Shown here piece by piece: positions 18,546 to 27,676 of a stretch of DNA of 64,000 bases. The translations under genes and the position numbers were made by a program. The stretch's first letter is position 1. Each line of letters starts with the position of its first letter. Below the pieces are notes generated by a model. That model was not told the origin of the DNA and ran no database searches. It worked only from the letters and a program-made list of their open reading frames with translations. The stretch lies in the NCBI RefSeq assembly GCF_003940805.1, contig NZ_CP034328.1, positions 2,152,001 through 2,216,000 on the forward strand. The letters run 5' to 3'. The stretch is from Tabrizicola piscis. GTDB lineage: Bacteria > Pseudomonadota > Alphaproteobacteria > Rhodobacterales > Rhodobacteraceae.

Positions 18546-21500
18546 TGCGGCGCGCCCTGATCCTGATGGCGGCCCTGGGGACAACCCCCGTCCTTGCGCA
18601 AACCGAAGAGGCGGATCGCAGCTTTCTGGCCGCCTTTCTGGAGGACAACCTTTCAGACGCCGGGCGGCAGGTCACCATCGCAGGGTTCAGCGGGGCTCTG
18701 TCATCGCAGGCAAAGATCGAGCGGCTGACGATTGCCGACGACGACGGCATCTGGCTGACGATCACCGGCGTGACCCTGGACTGGAGCCGGTCGTCGCTGT
18801 TGTCCGGCGCGCTTGAGGTGAGCGAGCTTTCCGCAGAAACCATCGTCCTAGACCGGGTGCCTGACACCGGCGACAGCAGCATGCCAGCCCCCGAGGCAAG
18901 CGGGTTCAGCCTGCCGGAACTGCCAGTGTCGATCAACATCGGGCGCATTTCGGCCCCGGCAATCACGCTTGGGGAATCAGTTCTGGGCCAGCCGGTCGAA
19001 GGCAGCCTTGACGCTACGCTTCAGTTGGCGGGTGGCGCGGGGCAGGCAACACTGAATCTGATCCGGTCGGGCGATGGGCCCGAGGGCGAGATTGCCCTTG
19101 ATGCCAGCTATGACAACGCGACGCGGCAGCTTGGCATTGATCTGAGCGCGACCGAAGGGGCGGACGGGGTCTTCTCGACCCTCCTTGGGATTCCCGGCGC
19201 TCCGGCGGCGACGCTGACCTTGCAAGGCAGCGGCCCGGTCGAAGCATTCGCCGCCGATGTGCGCCTTGCCACAGATGGCGAAGATCGGCTTGCCGGGACG
19301 ATTACCCTGACGGGTAGCGAAGATGCCAGCTACCGGCTGCAAGCGGACGTGGCGGGGAACCTTGCCCCGCTTCTGGCGCCGGACATGGTGGATTTCTTCG
19401 GGACAGACATCGGTTTGGTGCTGGATGCGCGGCGGTCGGCCATTGGTGCGGTCACATTGGACCAGATCGCCCTGCGCGCGCGGTCCCTGACGCTGACAGG
19501 ACAGGGCCGCCTTGCGCCTGACGGCCTGCCGGAAGAACTTGCCGTGTCGGGAACCCTCGCCTCGCCTGACGGGGCGGCGGTGGTGCTGCCCTTCACCGAC
19601 AGCCCGACCGAGGTTGATCGGGGCACCTTCAACCTGTCTCTGACACAGGCAGACGATGCGGGCTGGAAGGGTGCGATTTCCGTCCTCGGGCTGAAGCGCG
19701 CTGACTTTGTGGCAGATCGGCTGGACCTGAGTGGATCAGGGCGCATCGGCCGGACCCCGGCTGGCAACAGTCTGGGCGGAACGCTGACCCTGCTGGCCGA
19801 AGGTCTTTTGCCAACCGACCCGGGCCTTGCCGCCGCGCTTGGCCCATCGCTGACGGGTGGCCTGCGCGTGCACGTCCTTCAGGACAGCGGCGCGATAAGC
19901 CTGTCAGACCTGCGGCTAACGGGTGAAGGCTTTGCCGCCACTGGCAATCTGCGCATCGGCGGTCTGGCCTCGGGCCTGCTGACCAGCGGCAAAGTCGAAG
20001 TCGTGGCCGAGGATCTTTCGCGCTTTTCACTGCTGGCCGGGCGGCCGCTTGCCGGCCGTGGCACGGTGCGGCTGGATGGATCAGTCGGTGGCCTGTCCGG
20101 GTTTCTGGACGGCGTGGCCGAGGTCGAGGGCCAAGGTCTGAAGATTGGCATCACGCCGGTCGATCGTTTGCTGCAAGGCGAAAGCCAGTTCCTGCTATCG
20201 GTCTTGCGCAACGAAGAGGGAACCACGCTGCGGGCCGTTGATCTGACTGCCGGGCCACTTTCGGCCCGCGGCGCTGGCACGATCACGTCAGCCGGGGCGA
20301 GCCTGACCGGCAACATTGCCTTTTCCGATCTGGCGGCGCTTGGCCCGGGCTTCGCCGGGTCAGCCATGCTGCAAGCGCAGTTCGACGGGTCCCCGGCCGA
20401 GGGGCGGATTTCGCTGGATGGATCGGCGGCAAGCCTGCGCGTCGGGAACCCCGAGGCGGATCGTCTGCTGGCCGGAAACAGCACCCTGTCCGCCGAGATG
20501 GATCTGGTCGATGGCCGCCTCCGCGTGACCGATGCGCGGCTGGCTAATCCGCAGTTGACCGTCTCGGCCACCGGCGAGATCGACGGCGACGTGCGGACTG
20601 TGGTGCTTGATGCCCGATTGGCGAACCTGGGCCTGCTTGTCCCCCAGTTCCAAGGGCCGCTCAGCCTGACCGGCACCGCGACAGAGGACGTTGATGGCTA
20701 CGCCATCGACCTTGCTGGCCGCGGCCCCGGGCAGGTGGATGGCCAGATCCGAGGCCGGATTGCCCGGGGTTTCGGGTCAGCCGATGTCACGATTTCCGGC
20801 ACAGGCCAGGCCGGGCTGGCGAATATCTTCCTGACACCCCGGGCGATCGAGGGGCCAGTGCGCTATGACCTGCGCCTCAACGGACCCTTGCGATTGTCGT
20901 CGCTCTCGGGGCGGGTCACGCTGGCGAACGGACGGCTGAGCGACCCCAACCTTGGGTTTGCCCTGGTCGGGATCGAAGCTGCGGCCAATCTGCAGGGCGG
21001 ACGGGCGCAGATATCGGCCACCTCTGGCCTCTCCTCGGGTGGGCGCGTGCGGGTCGACGGGCCTGTCACACTGTCACCGCCCTTTCCGGCGGACCTGACG
21101 ATCAACCTTGATCGGCTTCGCTTGTACGATCCTGAACTGTTCGACGCGGCGGTGAACGGGGCGCTAAATGTCCGGGGCCCGCTGACCGGCGGTGCCATGA
21201 TCTCTGGCGCCATTGCGTTGTCCGAGGCTGAGTTGCGTGTGCCAGAGTCGGGCTTCGGATCAGCCGGTGCCCTGCTGGATATCCGCCACCGCAACGAACC
21301 GCGCGAAGTGCGTGCCACGCGTGACCGCGCCGGGCTTCTGGGCGGCGCGAATGGCAGGGGCGGGTCTGCGGGCGGTGGCGCTGCGTTTGGTCTGGACCTG
21401 ACGGTGTCGGCGCCCAGCCGCATCTTCGTGCGCGGCCGCGGGATTGACGCGGAACTGGGGGGTCAGCTTCGGCTGCAGGGGACCACCGCTGCGATCGTTC

Positions 21501-22078
21501 CGTCGGGCAGCTTCGATCTGATCCGGGGGCGGCTTGATATTCTGGGCAAGCGGCTGGTGCTGGCCGAGGCCGGTCTGGTGCTTGAGGGCAGCTTCGTTCC
21601 GATGCTGCAGGTCGCGGCTAATTCGGAAAGTGACGGGGTGGTCAGCTCTGTCCGGATTGAAGGCCCGGCGGATGACCCGGAGGTCAGTTTCACCTCGATC
21701 CCGGACCTGCCGCAGGAAGAGGTTCTGGCCCGCCTGCTGTTCGGCCGCGACCTCAATAGCATTTCTGCCCTTCAGGCAGCGCAACTTGCCAATGCGGTGG
21801 CCGTTCTTGCCGGGCGCGGGGGTGAGGGGCTGGTCAGCCGGCTGCGGCGCGGATTTGGTCTGGACGATCTTGACGTGGCAACCGCCGAGGATGGGTCAAC
21901 GGCGCTGACTGCGGGGAAATACATTGCCGAGAATGTATACACCGAAGTTGAAGTCGAACAGGGCGGCAAGACCAGCGTCAATCTGAACCTTGATCTGCGC
22001 CAGGGCGTGACGGTCAAGGTGGGGGTGGACGGCGATGGCGAAACCGGCCTCGGCATCTACATCGAACGCGACTACTGA
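18545..22078 (+). CDS. tamB: Translocation/assembly module TamB (DUF490, AsmA-like)
   Basis: 1177 residues. Signal sequence/anchor (residues about 1-19), then a very long beta-rich repetitive region (a predicted hydrophobic groove spanning the periplasm, as in the bridge-like lipid-transfer protein superfamily) and a C-terminal DUF490 domain with the family hallmark PDLPQEEVLARLLFGRDL near residue 1055. TamB works with TamA in autotransporter/OMP assembly and in phospholipid movement to the outer membrane. One-base overlap with tamA indicates translational coupling. Confidence 0.92.
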   Translation: MRRALILMAALGTTPVLAQTEEADRSFLAAFLEDNLSDAGRQVTIAGFSGALSSQAKIERLTIADDDGIWLTITGVTLDWSRSSLLSGALEVSELSAETIVLDRVPDTGDSSMPAPEASGFSLPELPVSINIGRISAPAITLGESVLGQPVEGSLDATLQLAGGAGQATLNLIRSGDGPEGEIALDASYDNATRQLGIDLSATEGADGVFSTLLGIPGAPAATLTLQGSGPVEAFAADVRLATDGEDRLAGTITLTGSEDASYRLQADVAGNLAPLLAPDMVDFFGTDIGLVLDARRSAIGAVTLDQIALRARSLTLTGQGRLAPDGLPEELAVSGTLASPDGAAVVLPFTDSPTEVDRGTFNLSLTQADDAGWKGAISVLGLKRADFVADRLDLSGSGRIGRTPAGNSLGGTLTLLAEGLLPTDPGLAAALGPSLTGGLRVHVLQDSGAISLSDLRLTGEGFAATGNLRIGGLASGLLTSGKVEVVAEDLSRFSLLAGRPLAGRGTVRLDGSVGGLSGFLDGVAEVEGQGLKIGITPVDRLLQGESQFLLSVLRNEEGTTLRAVDLTAGPLSARGAGTITSAGASLTGNIAFSDLAALGPGFAGSAMLQAQFDGSPAEGRISLDGSAASLRVGNPEADRLLAGNSTLSAEMDLVDGRLRVTDARLANPQLTVSATGEIDGDVRTVVLDARLANLGLLVPQFQGPLSLTGTATEDVDGYAIDLAGRGPGQVDGQIRGRIARGFGSADVTISGTGQAGLANIFLTPRAIEGPVRYDLRLNGPLRLSSLSGRVTLANGRLSDPNLGFALVGIEAAANLQGGRAQISATSGLSSGGRVRVDGPVTLSPPFPADLTINLDRLRLYDPELFDAAVNGALNVRGPLTGGAMISGAIALSEAELRVPESGFGSAGALLDIRHRNEPREVRATRDRAGLLGGANGRGGSAGGGAAFGLDLTVSAPSRIFVRGRGIDAELGGQLRLQGTTAAIVPSGSFDLIRGRLDILGKRLVLAEAGLVLEGSFVPMLQVAANSESDGVVSSVRIEGPADDPEVSFTSIPDLPQEEVLARLLFGRDLNSISALQAAQLANAVAVLAGRGGEGLVSRLRRGFGLDDLDVATAEDGSTALTAGKYIAENVYTEVEVEQGGKTSVNLNLDLRQGVTVKVGVDGDGETGLGIYIERDY

Positions 22079-22123
22079 AACCTACAGCCCGCGAGATGCA
22101 GATGGTCTGATCAGGTTCCCGGA

Positions 22124-22336
22124 TCAGTCTGGCCGAGGTTCATCATCATCCCCACCGCACAGGGCGATGCACAGGACGACCGGGATCAACAACAACGGCA
22201 GCACACCCGAACTGGTGGCAGGTTTTTCCTCCACGACGATGGGCGCTTCATCTTCCACAACAATGACAGGACCACCGGCCATCGCGGCGGAAGCAACAAG
22301 GGAAGCGGTCAGAGTGCTGGCGACAAGCGTTTTCAT
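22124..22336 (-). CDS. Small secreted protein with C-terminal hydrophobic segment
   Basis: 70 residues. Signal peptide (MKTLVASTLTASLVASAAMA), a short acidic Val/Glu-rich stretch (VIVVEDEAPIVVEEKPA), a Ser/Gly turn, a 15-residue hydrophobic segment (VLPLLLIPVVLCIALC) and a polar tail GGDDDEPRPD. ATG 22336 follows a strong AGGAGGG; the frame extends 18 codons upstream without support. It lies 98 bases downstream of the yjbF-like gene on the same strand. The layout recalls E. coli YjbE/GfcA, small secreted partners of YjbF/YjbH, but I see no clear sequence match. Confidence 0.7.
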   Translation of the reverse strand: MKTLVASTLTASLVASAAMAGGPVIVVEDEAPIVVEEKPATSSGVLPLLLIPVVLCIALCGGDDDEPRPD

Positions 22337-22433
22337 GCGACCCTCCTGAAGTTCAAGGCGACAGTTTGCCAGTAAGGCGCATTTTGTCAATCAGCGCCTG
22401 ACTTCTTGGCCGCGTCATGAGGATTGGAGACGC

Positions 22434-23108
22434 TTAGTCAACCGCGCGTTCAAAGTCGATAAAGCCAAGCCCGCCGCTCGCCAACTGTCGCGATTTGCGG
22501 ATCTCGGTCCCCTCGAACCAGAAGGTGTTGGTGATCGACCCCTGTGGCCGCGAACAGGTTTCGACGAACTTCGACACGTTGTGCGCGCGCGAGTAGATCT
22601 CGATCTTTTCAGACCCGGAAGCGGTCACAGTGCAGTCATAGGTCCGACGAGTGGTCTGATCGTCCTCTCCAAGGAAGAAATAGATCCGCTGGTGGGTCCC
22701 GCCTGCTGTTCTCAGCGCGGCAGCTGATGGTGCCTGTGCCGACATCAGGTCAGGGCCAAGGCCGCGCGTCTGGATCAGGACACCCTCGCGCAGGGTAAAG
22801 CTTGACCCGTCGGTCGTCGCCCAGGTGATGACGTTGCCCTTTTGATCGCTGATCGTCAAAAGCGCATCGGCTGATCGAACCGGAATCACCGCCCGCAGGA
22901 TCGGAATGCCATATTTCTCGATATCGGCGCGGGTGACGGGGGCGGCCTTTTTGGTTGCCCCAGCGGCGCCACGGCCCGTGACCTGGCCCACGGTCGCCTT
23001 GGCAAGGCCGCCCGCCACCTTGAGGAGGGGCGGTCCTTCGTATTTCGAACTGCCGCAGGCCGCCAAGGCAGCCAAGGCAAGAACGGCGACTGCCGTGCGC
23101 ATTTTCAT
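22434..23108 (-). CDS. yjbF: YjbF/GfcB-family lipoprotein (group 4 capsule / exopolysaccharide)
   Basis: 224 residues. A lipoprotein signal with lipobox LAAC (Cys18) targets it to the membrane. The mature part fits the YjbF/GfcB family (ITWATTDGSSFTLREGVLIQTRGLGPDLMS around residues 95-125; FWFEGTEIRKSRQ near the C-terminus). Family members are linked to extracellular polysaccharide production. The start lies 2 bases beyond the stop of the yjbH-like gene, so the two are co-transcribed. No glycosyltransferases are adjacent, so they may serve a polysaccharide made elsewhere. Confidence 0.82.
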   Translation of the reverse strand: MKMRTAVAVLALAALAACGSSKYEGPPLLKVAGGLAKATVGQVTGRGAAGATKKAAPVTRADIEKYGIPILRAVIPVRSADALLTISDQKGNVITWATTDGSSFTLREGVLIQTRGLGPDLMSAQAPSAAALRTAGGTHQRIYFFLGEDDQTTRRTYDCTVTASGSEKIEIYSRAHNVSKFVETCSRPQGSITNTFWFEGTEIRKSRQLASGGLGFIDFERAVD

Positions 23109-23110
23109 GG

Positions 23111-25222
23111 TCAACGCCAGACCCTGCCCCATTCGGAATCAAGCCCGTCCGAGTGGTATTCCCGAATGGATTCGTACAGCCGACCGTTCACGTTGACCCG
23201 AGCACCGCCGTCGCCGATCTCAGGCCGAAGCGTCTGGCTAAAGGTGTTCTTGACCTCGTTGCCCAGCGCCCAGCTTAGCGGGACCGAGAAGCGGATGCCC
23301 TTGTCAAATCCGCCATCCCCGAAATCTTCTGCACTGACATCGGTCACTGTGGCAAAGGCACCCACGCGCCAGCCGTTCACGAAGATCCGGTCAAGCGACA
23401 CTGTGGCACCCACGTCTCCCGCAAGATAGCGGCCCACGTCCAACTGGCCGACATAGCCATTGCCGAACTCATAGTAGGCCGAGACATAGCCCGTGACGAT
23501 GTCGTAGTCGTATTCGTCAAAGCCCAAACCGCCGTTGGTATCGCGCTGCTTGGTATAGTTAAGCTCGACCCCAAGACCAAGGTTGCTGTCCGCCGGCTTC
23601 CACAGCACTTCGCCGGAAATCCCGGCATGCATCCGCTCAAGGTATCCCAAAGTTACGCGGGAATAGATGTCTGCAGCAGGGCGCGCGTACCAAGCCAGGG
23701 TCAGCGTCTCAAGCCCCGGATCACCGAACTTGCTGTAGCGCGACCCGTCAGTGCGGACGTGCGGCAGAACCGAATCCGACGGGTCGCCCGACCTGTCGAC
23801 ATTGCCCGCGATGCTGCCGTAGATCGACCCGGACAACTGCAGACCGGGGCGAATGCTGTAAGAACCTGACAGTCTCAGGCCCACGTCGCCCTTGAGAGGT
23901 TCGGCCATGCGGAACGCTGGTCTCAAGCTCCAGAAGAACTTCGGATACAGATTCTCGCTTCCCACGCCGTTGGCTGGGGCAGGCCCGGCTTCGGTGATCG
24001 TCACGCGTTCGCGCAGAAGCGTTCCGTTGTCCGGCGCGAATTCAAGCTCTTCAAGATCCCTGCGGCGGATCGTGACTTTGGAAGCCCCGATGCCATTGAC
24101 CACGGGAACAATCTCGAACACTTCGACCGAAGCGGGCATGACATGGCTGAGAGCCCGAGCCGTGCGGCCAATCGCTTGGGATCCGGCGTCGATCCGGTTG
24201 ATGCGAATTCGCAGCTGAGCGGTCGTGGCGGTATAGGCAAGATCCTCGATCACGATGCCGTCCACGGCAAGGCGCTTGGCAAGGTTCTTGCGCAGGAGCG
24301 GCCCTGCGTCCGGTTGAGTGACCCAACCCCTGTCATAAGCGTCAGGATCCCGCGCGCGGGATGGCCGGGCCTTCACTGGCACCGGGGCCGGCCCCATGAC
24401 ACCGCCCGTCGCCCGGTTCTTCGGGTCCAGGATCAAATGGAAGACCAGCCCGACTTCGGAACCGTAAAGCGAATAGATGCCATAGCGGGTGTTCGGGCCC
24501 TTTTGGTACTCGAACCCGAAGTTGAAGGGGCTTTCACGCTCGAAAAAGCCGCGTTCGTCGTCTTCCAGCACATAGGCGTCCGACGAATATTCGCCCTTGA
24601 ACGTCCAGTTATCGGTCAGCTTCACTTCGACGCCAGCGAAGGGGGCCGCATCGCCCCGGAACCACTGGTCGGAATTGGGCGTGCCAATGTCGCTGTCGTC
24701 CAGCGCCGGACGGTCGCCGAAAAGCTTCCCGATCGACCCTTCACTGCCCAACCGGCCCCAGCCAAGGCCCGCCGTCACCTTGACCCGGTCACCAATCGAC
24801 TTGGTCGCCGCAATGTATTCGGACGAAAACCGTCCTTCGCCGGTAAAGTCGATCAAGCCGATGGTCAGCGACGGCACAAAATCGCTTTCTTTCAACAGCA
24901 TGTAGCGGATGTCGAAGGCGCGGTCCTTGATTTCGTCAGCCCCGGGGACCACACTGTTCCAGTCCCGCCACGCCAGAAACCGGAACGACGCCGACAGCCG
25001 TTCCGTGAACTGAAAGCTGATGGTGGTCCGCGAAATCGGACCAAAGAGAGCCGTGCTGAAGCTGAAGGTCGCGTCATCCTGCGCCTCGCCCGAAGGCATG
25101 TCGATCAGGCCCGTCGTGCCGTTGATGTTCAGCGACTTGGTCATTTCGGCAACAGCCGGCCCGCCCCAAAGCAGGGAGGTGACCGCAACCGAGGCTAACA
25201 AGCGAAGAGGCAAATTCAGCAT
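23111..25222 (-). CDS. yjbH: YjbH-family outer-membrane beta-barrel protein
   Basis: 703 residues. Signal peptide (to about residue 25, ending AVAEM), then the YjbH start NGTTGLIDMPSGEAQDD, the region of the family where a WbfD/YjbH/GfcD beta-barrel begins (FSTALFGPISRTTISFQF). The rest alternates amphipathic strands and ends in another barrel-like half with many Tyr/Gly repeats. GfcD/YjbH proteins are predicted outer-membrane components for group 4 capsule or colanic-like exopolysaccharide. First gene of yjbH-yjbF; a 124-bp gap separates it from the upstream marR gene on the same strand. Confidence 0.85.
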   Translation of the reverse strand: MLNLPLRLLASVAVTSLLWGGPAVAEMTKSLNINGTTGLIDMPSGEAQDDATFSFSTALFGPISRTTISFQFTERLSASFRFLAWRDWNSVVPGADEIKDRAFDIRYMLLKESDFVPSLTIGLIDFTGEGRFSSEYIAATKSIGDRVKVTAGLGWGRLGSEGSIGKLFGDRPALDDSDIGTPNSDQWFRGDAAPFAGVEVKLTDNWTFKGEYSSDAYVLEDDERGFFERESPFNFGFEYQKGPNTRYGIYSLYGSEVGLVFHLILDPKNRATGGVMGPAPVPVKARPSRARDPDAYDRGWVTQPDAGPLLRKNLAKRLAVDGIVIEDLAYTATTAQLRIRINRIDAGSQAIGRTARALSHVMPASVEVFEIVPVVNGIGASKVTIRRRDLEELEFAPDNGTLLRERVTITEAGPAPANGVGSENLYPKFFWSLRPAFRMAEPLKGDVGLRLSGSYSIRPGLQLSGSIYGSIAGNVDRSGDPSDSVLPHVRTDGSRYSKFGDPGLETLTLAWYARPAADIYSRVTLGYLERMHAGISGEVLWKPADSNLGLGVELNYTKQRDTNGGLGFDEYDYDIVTGYVSAYYEFGNGYVGQLDVGRYLAGDVGATVSLDRIFVNGWRVGAFATVTDVSAEDFGDGGFDKGIRFSVPLSWALGNEVKNTFSQTLRPEIGDGGARVNVNGRLYESIREYHSDGLDSEWGRVWR

Positions 25223-25346
25223 GGTTTCCGTGATCCAAGGGTCAGCGACAGTCTATGCGAAGATACGCGGCCTAGGGCAAGACCTATCGTCCGCCAGATC
25301 TGTCAAACCCTGAAGCTATGGCCTTTCGGCACAGTATGGGGTCCGG

Positions 25347-25811
25347 TCAGGGGGCGGCTTCCTCCAGCTTGATGCGCAACTCACGCAGGACGGGCAACAG
25401 CGCGCGCACCCGGTCGGCGCCCAGCGATTGCACCACCTCGGCAATCAGCGGCACGACAGAGGCCACCGCCGAATCACGCGCCGCACGGCCGGAGGGGCTG
25501 ATCGCCACGAACTTCTGTCGCGCATCCTCCCAGTCGGGGCGGATGTGGACATGTCCGGCCCATTCCAGACGGGACAGCGTATTGGTCATCGCCCCCCGCG
25601 TCACATGGAAGGACCGCGCCAACTGCGCCGGGGTGCGTTCGTCATTGATCCGGGCCAGATGGTTCAGGACCGAGAAATGCGACAGCTCCATCCCCTTGGG
25701 CAGGACCTTCGAGATGCGGTTGCGCGCCAGTTGGTCGGCCATGAACAGCTCGCCAAACAGGGCAACGGCGGTGTCGTCGGTCTTTTCCGTACCCGTCTTT
25801 TCGGTGCTCAT
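25347..25811 (-). CDS. MarR-family transcriptional regulator
   Basis: 154 residues with a MarR winged-helix fold: LSHFSVLNHLARINDERTPAQLARSFHVTRGAMTNTLSRLEWAGHV (helix-turn-helix and recognition helix, about residues 45-92; single segment named here by its ends) and a basic wing at about 90-105. Overlaps the upstream nitrilase gene by 4 bases (ATGA), so it is the last gene of comF-grxC-nitrilase-marR. Ligand and targets are unknown; MarR proteins often repress their own operon. Confidence 0.9.
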   Translation of the reverse strand: MSTEKTGTEKTDDTAVALFGELFMADQLARNRISKVLPKGMELSHFSVLNHLARINDERTPAQLARSFHVTRGAMTNTLSRLEWAGHVHIRPDWEDARQKFVAISPSGRAARDSAVASVVPLIAEVVQSLGADRVRALLPVLRELRIKLEEAAP

Positions 25812-26638
25812 GGCCCGTCAAAGCCCCGGTCATGGGTCAGGGACGGCACCCGATGGCGCGCCTCGGCCACGCGGGCAAGGTCAATATCCACCAGCGTCAC
25901 GCCGGGTTCGGTGCCTGCATCGGCCAGCACTTCGCCCCAGGGAGCGACGGCCAGCGCATGGCCATGGGTTCGCCGCCCCTTGCCGTGGCTTTCAGCATGA
26001 AACCCGGTCTGCGCCGGGGCCAGCATGAAACACCCGGTTTCAATCGCGCGTGCCCGCAGCAGAGTTTCCCAATGCGCAGCCCCGGTGATGTGGTTGAACG
26101 CCGCCGGAACCGTCAGGATCTGCGCCCCCGCCTGCGCCAGCCGACGATAAAGCGCTGGAAACCGCAGGTCATAGCAGACCGTCATGCCCACCTTGCCAAA
26201 GGGCGTTTCGGCCAGAACGGCACGGCCCCCGGGCCGGTAGCCTTCGCTTTCCCGGTAAACCTCGGTCTCAGATACGTTCACGTCGAACATGTGGATCTTG
26301 TCATAGCGCGCGGCGATGTCCGCATCCGGCCCGATCAGGAAACTGCGGTTGGCAAATCGCCCGTCCGGGTCATCGGTCAGCACCCCAAGCGACCCGATCA
26401 GCAGCCAGACCCCTGCCGCCTTCGCCTCAGCCCGAAGGGCGGCAAGCGTCGGGTCCTCAGCCTCAGACCGAAAGACGCTGCGCTGATGGGCGCGGCTGGA
26501 CGACAGGCCGTTCGTCAATTCAGGCGTCAGGATGAAACCAGCCCCGGCAGCCGCAGCTCGCCGGATGAAACCCACCGTCACCGGCAGGTTCGCCGCCGGA
26601 TCATCCGTCACCGTCAGCTGGACGAGCGCCGCCCGCAT
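25808..26638 (-). CDS. Carbon-nitrogen hydrolase (nitrilase superfamily, Nit1/Nit2-like amidase)
   Basis: 276 residues, alpha-beta-beta-alpha nitrilase fold. The catalytic triad is visible: Glu in LTPELTNG (about 40), Lys in YDKIHMFDV (about 113) and Cys in GMTVCYDLRFP (about 152). The YDKIHMFD and CYDLRFP motifs point to the Nit branch (deaminated glutathione or omega-amidase activity) rather than to a true nitrilase. The neighbouring glutaredoxin gene, overlapping by one base (TGATG), fits a link to glutathione metabolism. Exact substrate is inferred only. Confidence 0.9.
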   Translation of the reverse strand: MRAALVQLTVTDDPAANLPVTVGFIRRAAAAGAGFILTPELTNGLSSSRAHQRSVFRSEAEDPTLAALRAEAKAAGVWLLIGSLGVLTDDPDGRFANRSFLIGPDADIAARYDKIHMFDVNVSETEVYRESEGYRPGGRAVLAETPFGKVGMTVCYDLRFPALYRRLAQAGAQILTVPAAFNHITGAAHWETLLRARAIETGCFMLAPAQTGFHAESHGKGRRTHGHALAVAPWGEVLADAGTEPGVTLVDIDLARVAEARHRVPSLTHDRGFDGP

Positions 26639-26895
26639 CAGCCGGCCAGAAGCGGATCAAGCTTGCCCGCATGATCCAGCGCATGCAGGTCATCCGACCC
26701 GCCGACATGGACCGCCCCGATGAAGATTTGCGGCACAGTGCGGCGTCCGCCCGCCCGCTGCATCATCGCAGACCGCAGAGCGGGGTCGCGGCTGACGTCA
26801 ATCTCGTTGTAGGACACGCCCTTGCGGTCCAGCAGCCGCTTGGCTGCATGGCAATAGGGGCAGATCGGGGTCGTGTAGATCTCGACAGGGCGCAT
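26638..26895 (-). CDS. grxC: Glutaredoxin 3
   Basis: 85 residues; glutathione-dependent disulfide reductase. The dithiol active site CPYC (TTPICPYCHAAK) is at about residues 11-14 and the glutathione-binding TVPQIFI and GGSDDL motifs follow. ATG 26895 (MRPVEIYTT) is 8 bases after AAGAGG and gives the usual length. A second in-frame ATG at 26934 overlaps the comF stop as ATGA and would add 13 residues; both may be used. Confidence 0.93.
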   Translation of the reverse strand: MRPVEIYTTPICPYCHAAKRLLDRKGVSYNEIDVSRDPALRSAMMQRAGGRRTVPQIFIGAVHVGGSDDLHALDHAGKLDPLLAG

Positions 26896-26930
26896 GGGCA
26901 AAACCTCTTTTGCGCCATGACTATAGGGTT

Positions 26931-27653
26931 TCATGCATCTTTCGCAACGCGTGCCAGCGACACCACGTTCACCGACCGCGCCCCTGCTGAAAAAAGCGCC
27001 TCTGTCGCGGCAGAAAACGTGGCGCCCGAGGTCATGACGTCATCGACCAGCAGGATATCGCGGTTCTCCACCACCGCCTGCCGCCGCTTTGGCACCAAGA
27101 ACGCGCCTACAAGGTTGGCAAAACGCCCGTCGCGGGTCTTGCCTTCCTGCGTTCCGGTCGGCCTTTGGCGGATCAGGGCATCCGGACAATGATCCAGCCC
27201 CGCCGCCCTTGCCACCACCTTGGACAGCAGCGCCGCCTGATTGTACTTGCGCCGAAACAGCCGGAACCAGTGCAGCGGAACCGGCACGACAAGCGCCCCG
27301 GGCAGGATGACCGGCTTTGCCACTTTGACCATCCATACCCCGGCAGGGCGCGCAAGGTCCATCCGGTCGCCGTGCTTCAACGCCAGCACCAGGCTGCGCG
27401 CGTTGTCACGGTACAGCAGGGCAGACCGCCCCTGCCCCCAAGGCCGCGCGATGGTCATGCAATCATCGCAGATCACACGCTCACCCGTGTCAGACCCCGG
27501 CAAGGGCGCGCCGCATTGGTCACAAACCAGACCGCCGATGAAGGGCGTCTCGCGCCAGCAATCGCTGCACAGGCCGAAGTCGCTGGTCACCGGGTCCCCG
27601 CAACTGATGCAGGATGGCGGGTAAAGCAGATGCAGCGCGGCTTGCATTCCCAT
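26931..27653 (-). CDS. comF: ComF-family phosphoribosyltransferase-like protein
   Basis: 240 residues. N-terminal zinc-ribbon cysteines occur in pairs (CISCGD, CSDC, CDQCGAPLP, CDDC), followed by a phosphoribosyltransferase-type fold with the PRPP motif ILLVDDVMTSGAT near residue 205. In competent bacteria ComF helps single-stranded DNA during transformation; in others its role is unclear. First gene of a four-gene operon, divergent from the methyltransferase gene with only 23 bases between starts. Confidence 0.9.
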   Translation of the reverse strand: MGMQAALHLLYPPSCISCGDPVTSDFGLCSDCWRETPFIGGLVCDQCGAPLPGSDTGERVICDDCMTIARPWGQGRSALLYRDNARSLVLALKHGDRMDLARPAGVWMVKVAKPVILPGALVVPVPLHWFRLFRRKYNQAALLSKVVARAAGLDHCPDALIRQRPTGTQEGKTRDGRFANLVGAFLVPKRRQAVVENRDILLVDDVMTSGATFSAATEALFSAGARSVNVVSLARVAKDA

Positions 27654-27676
27654 ATCCGCCCCCTAATGTCCCCACG

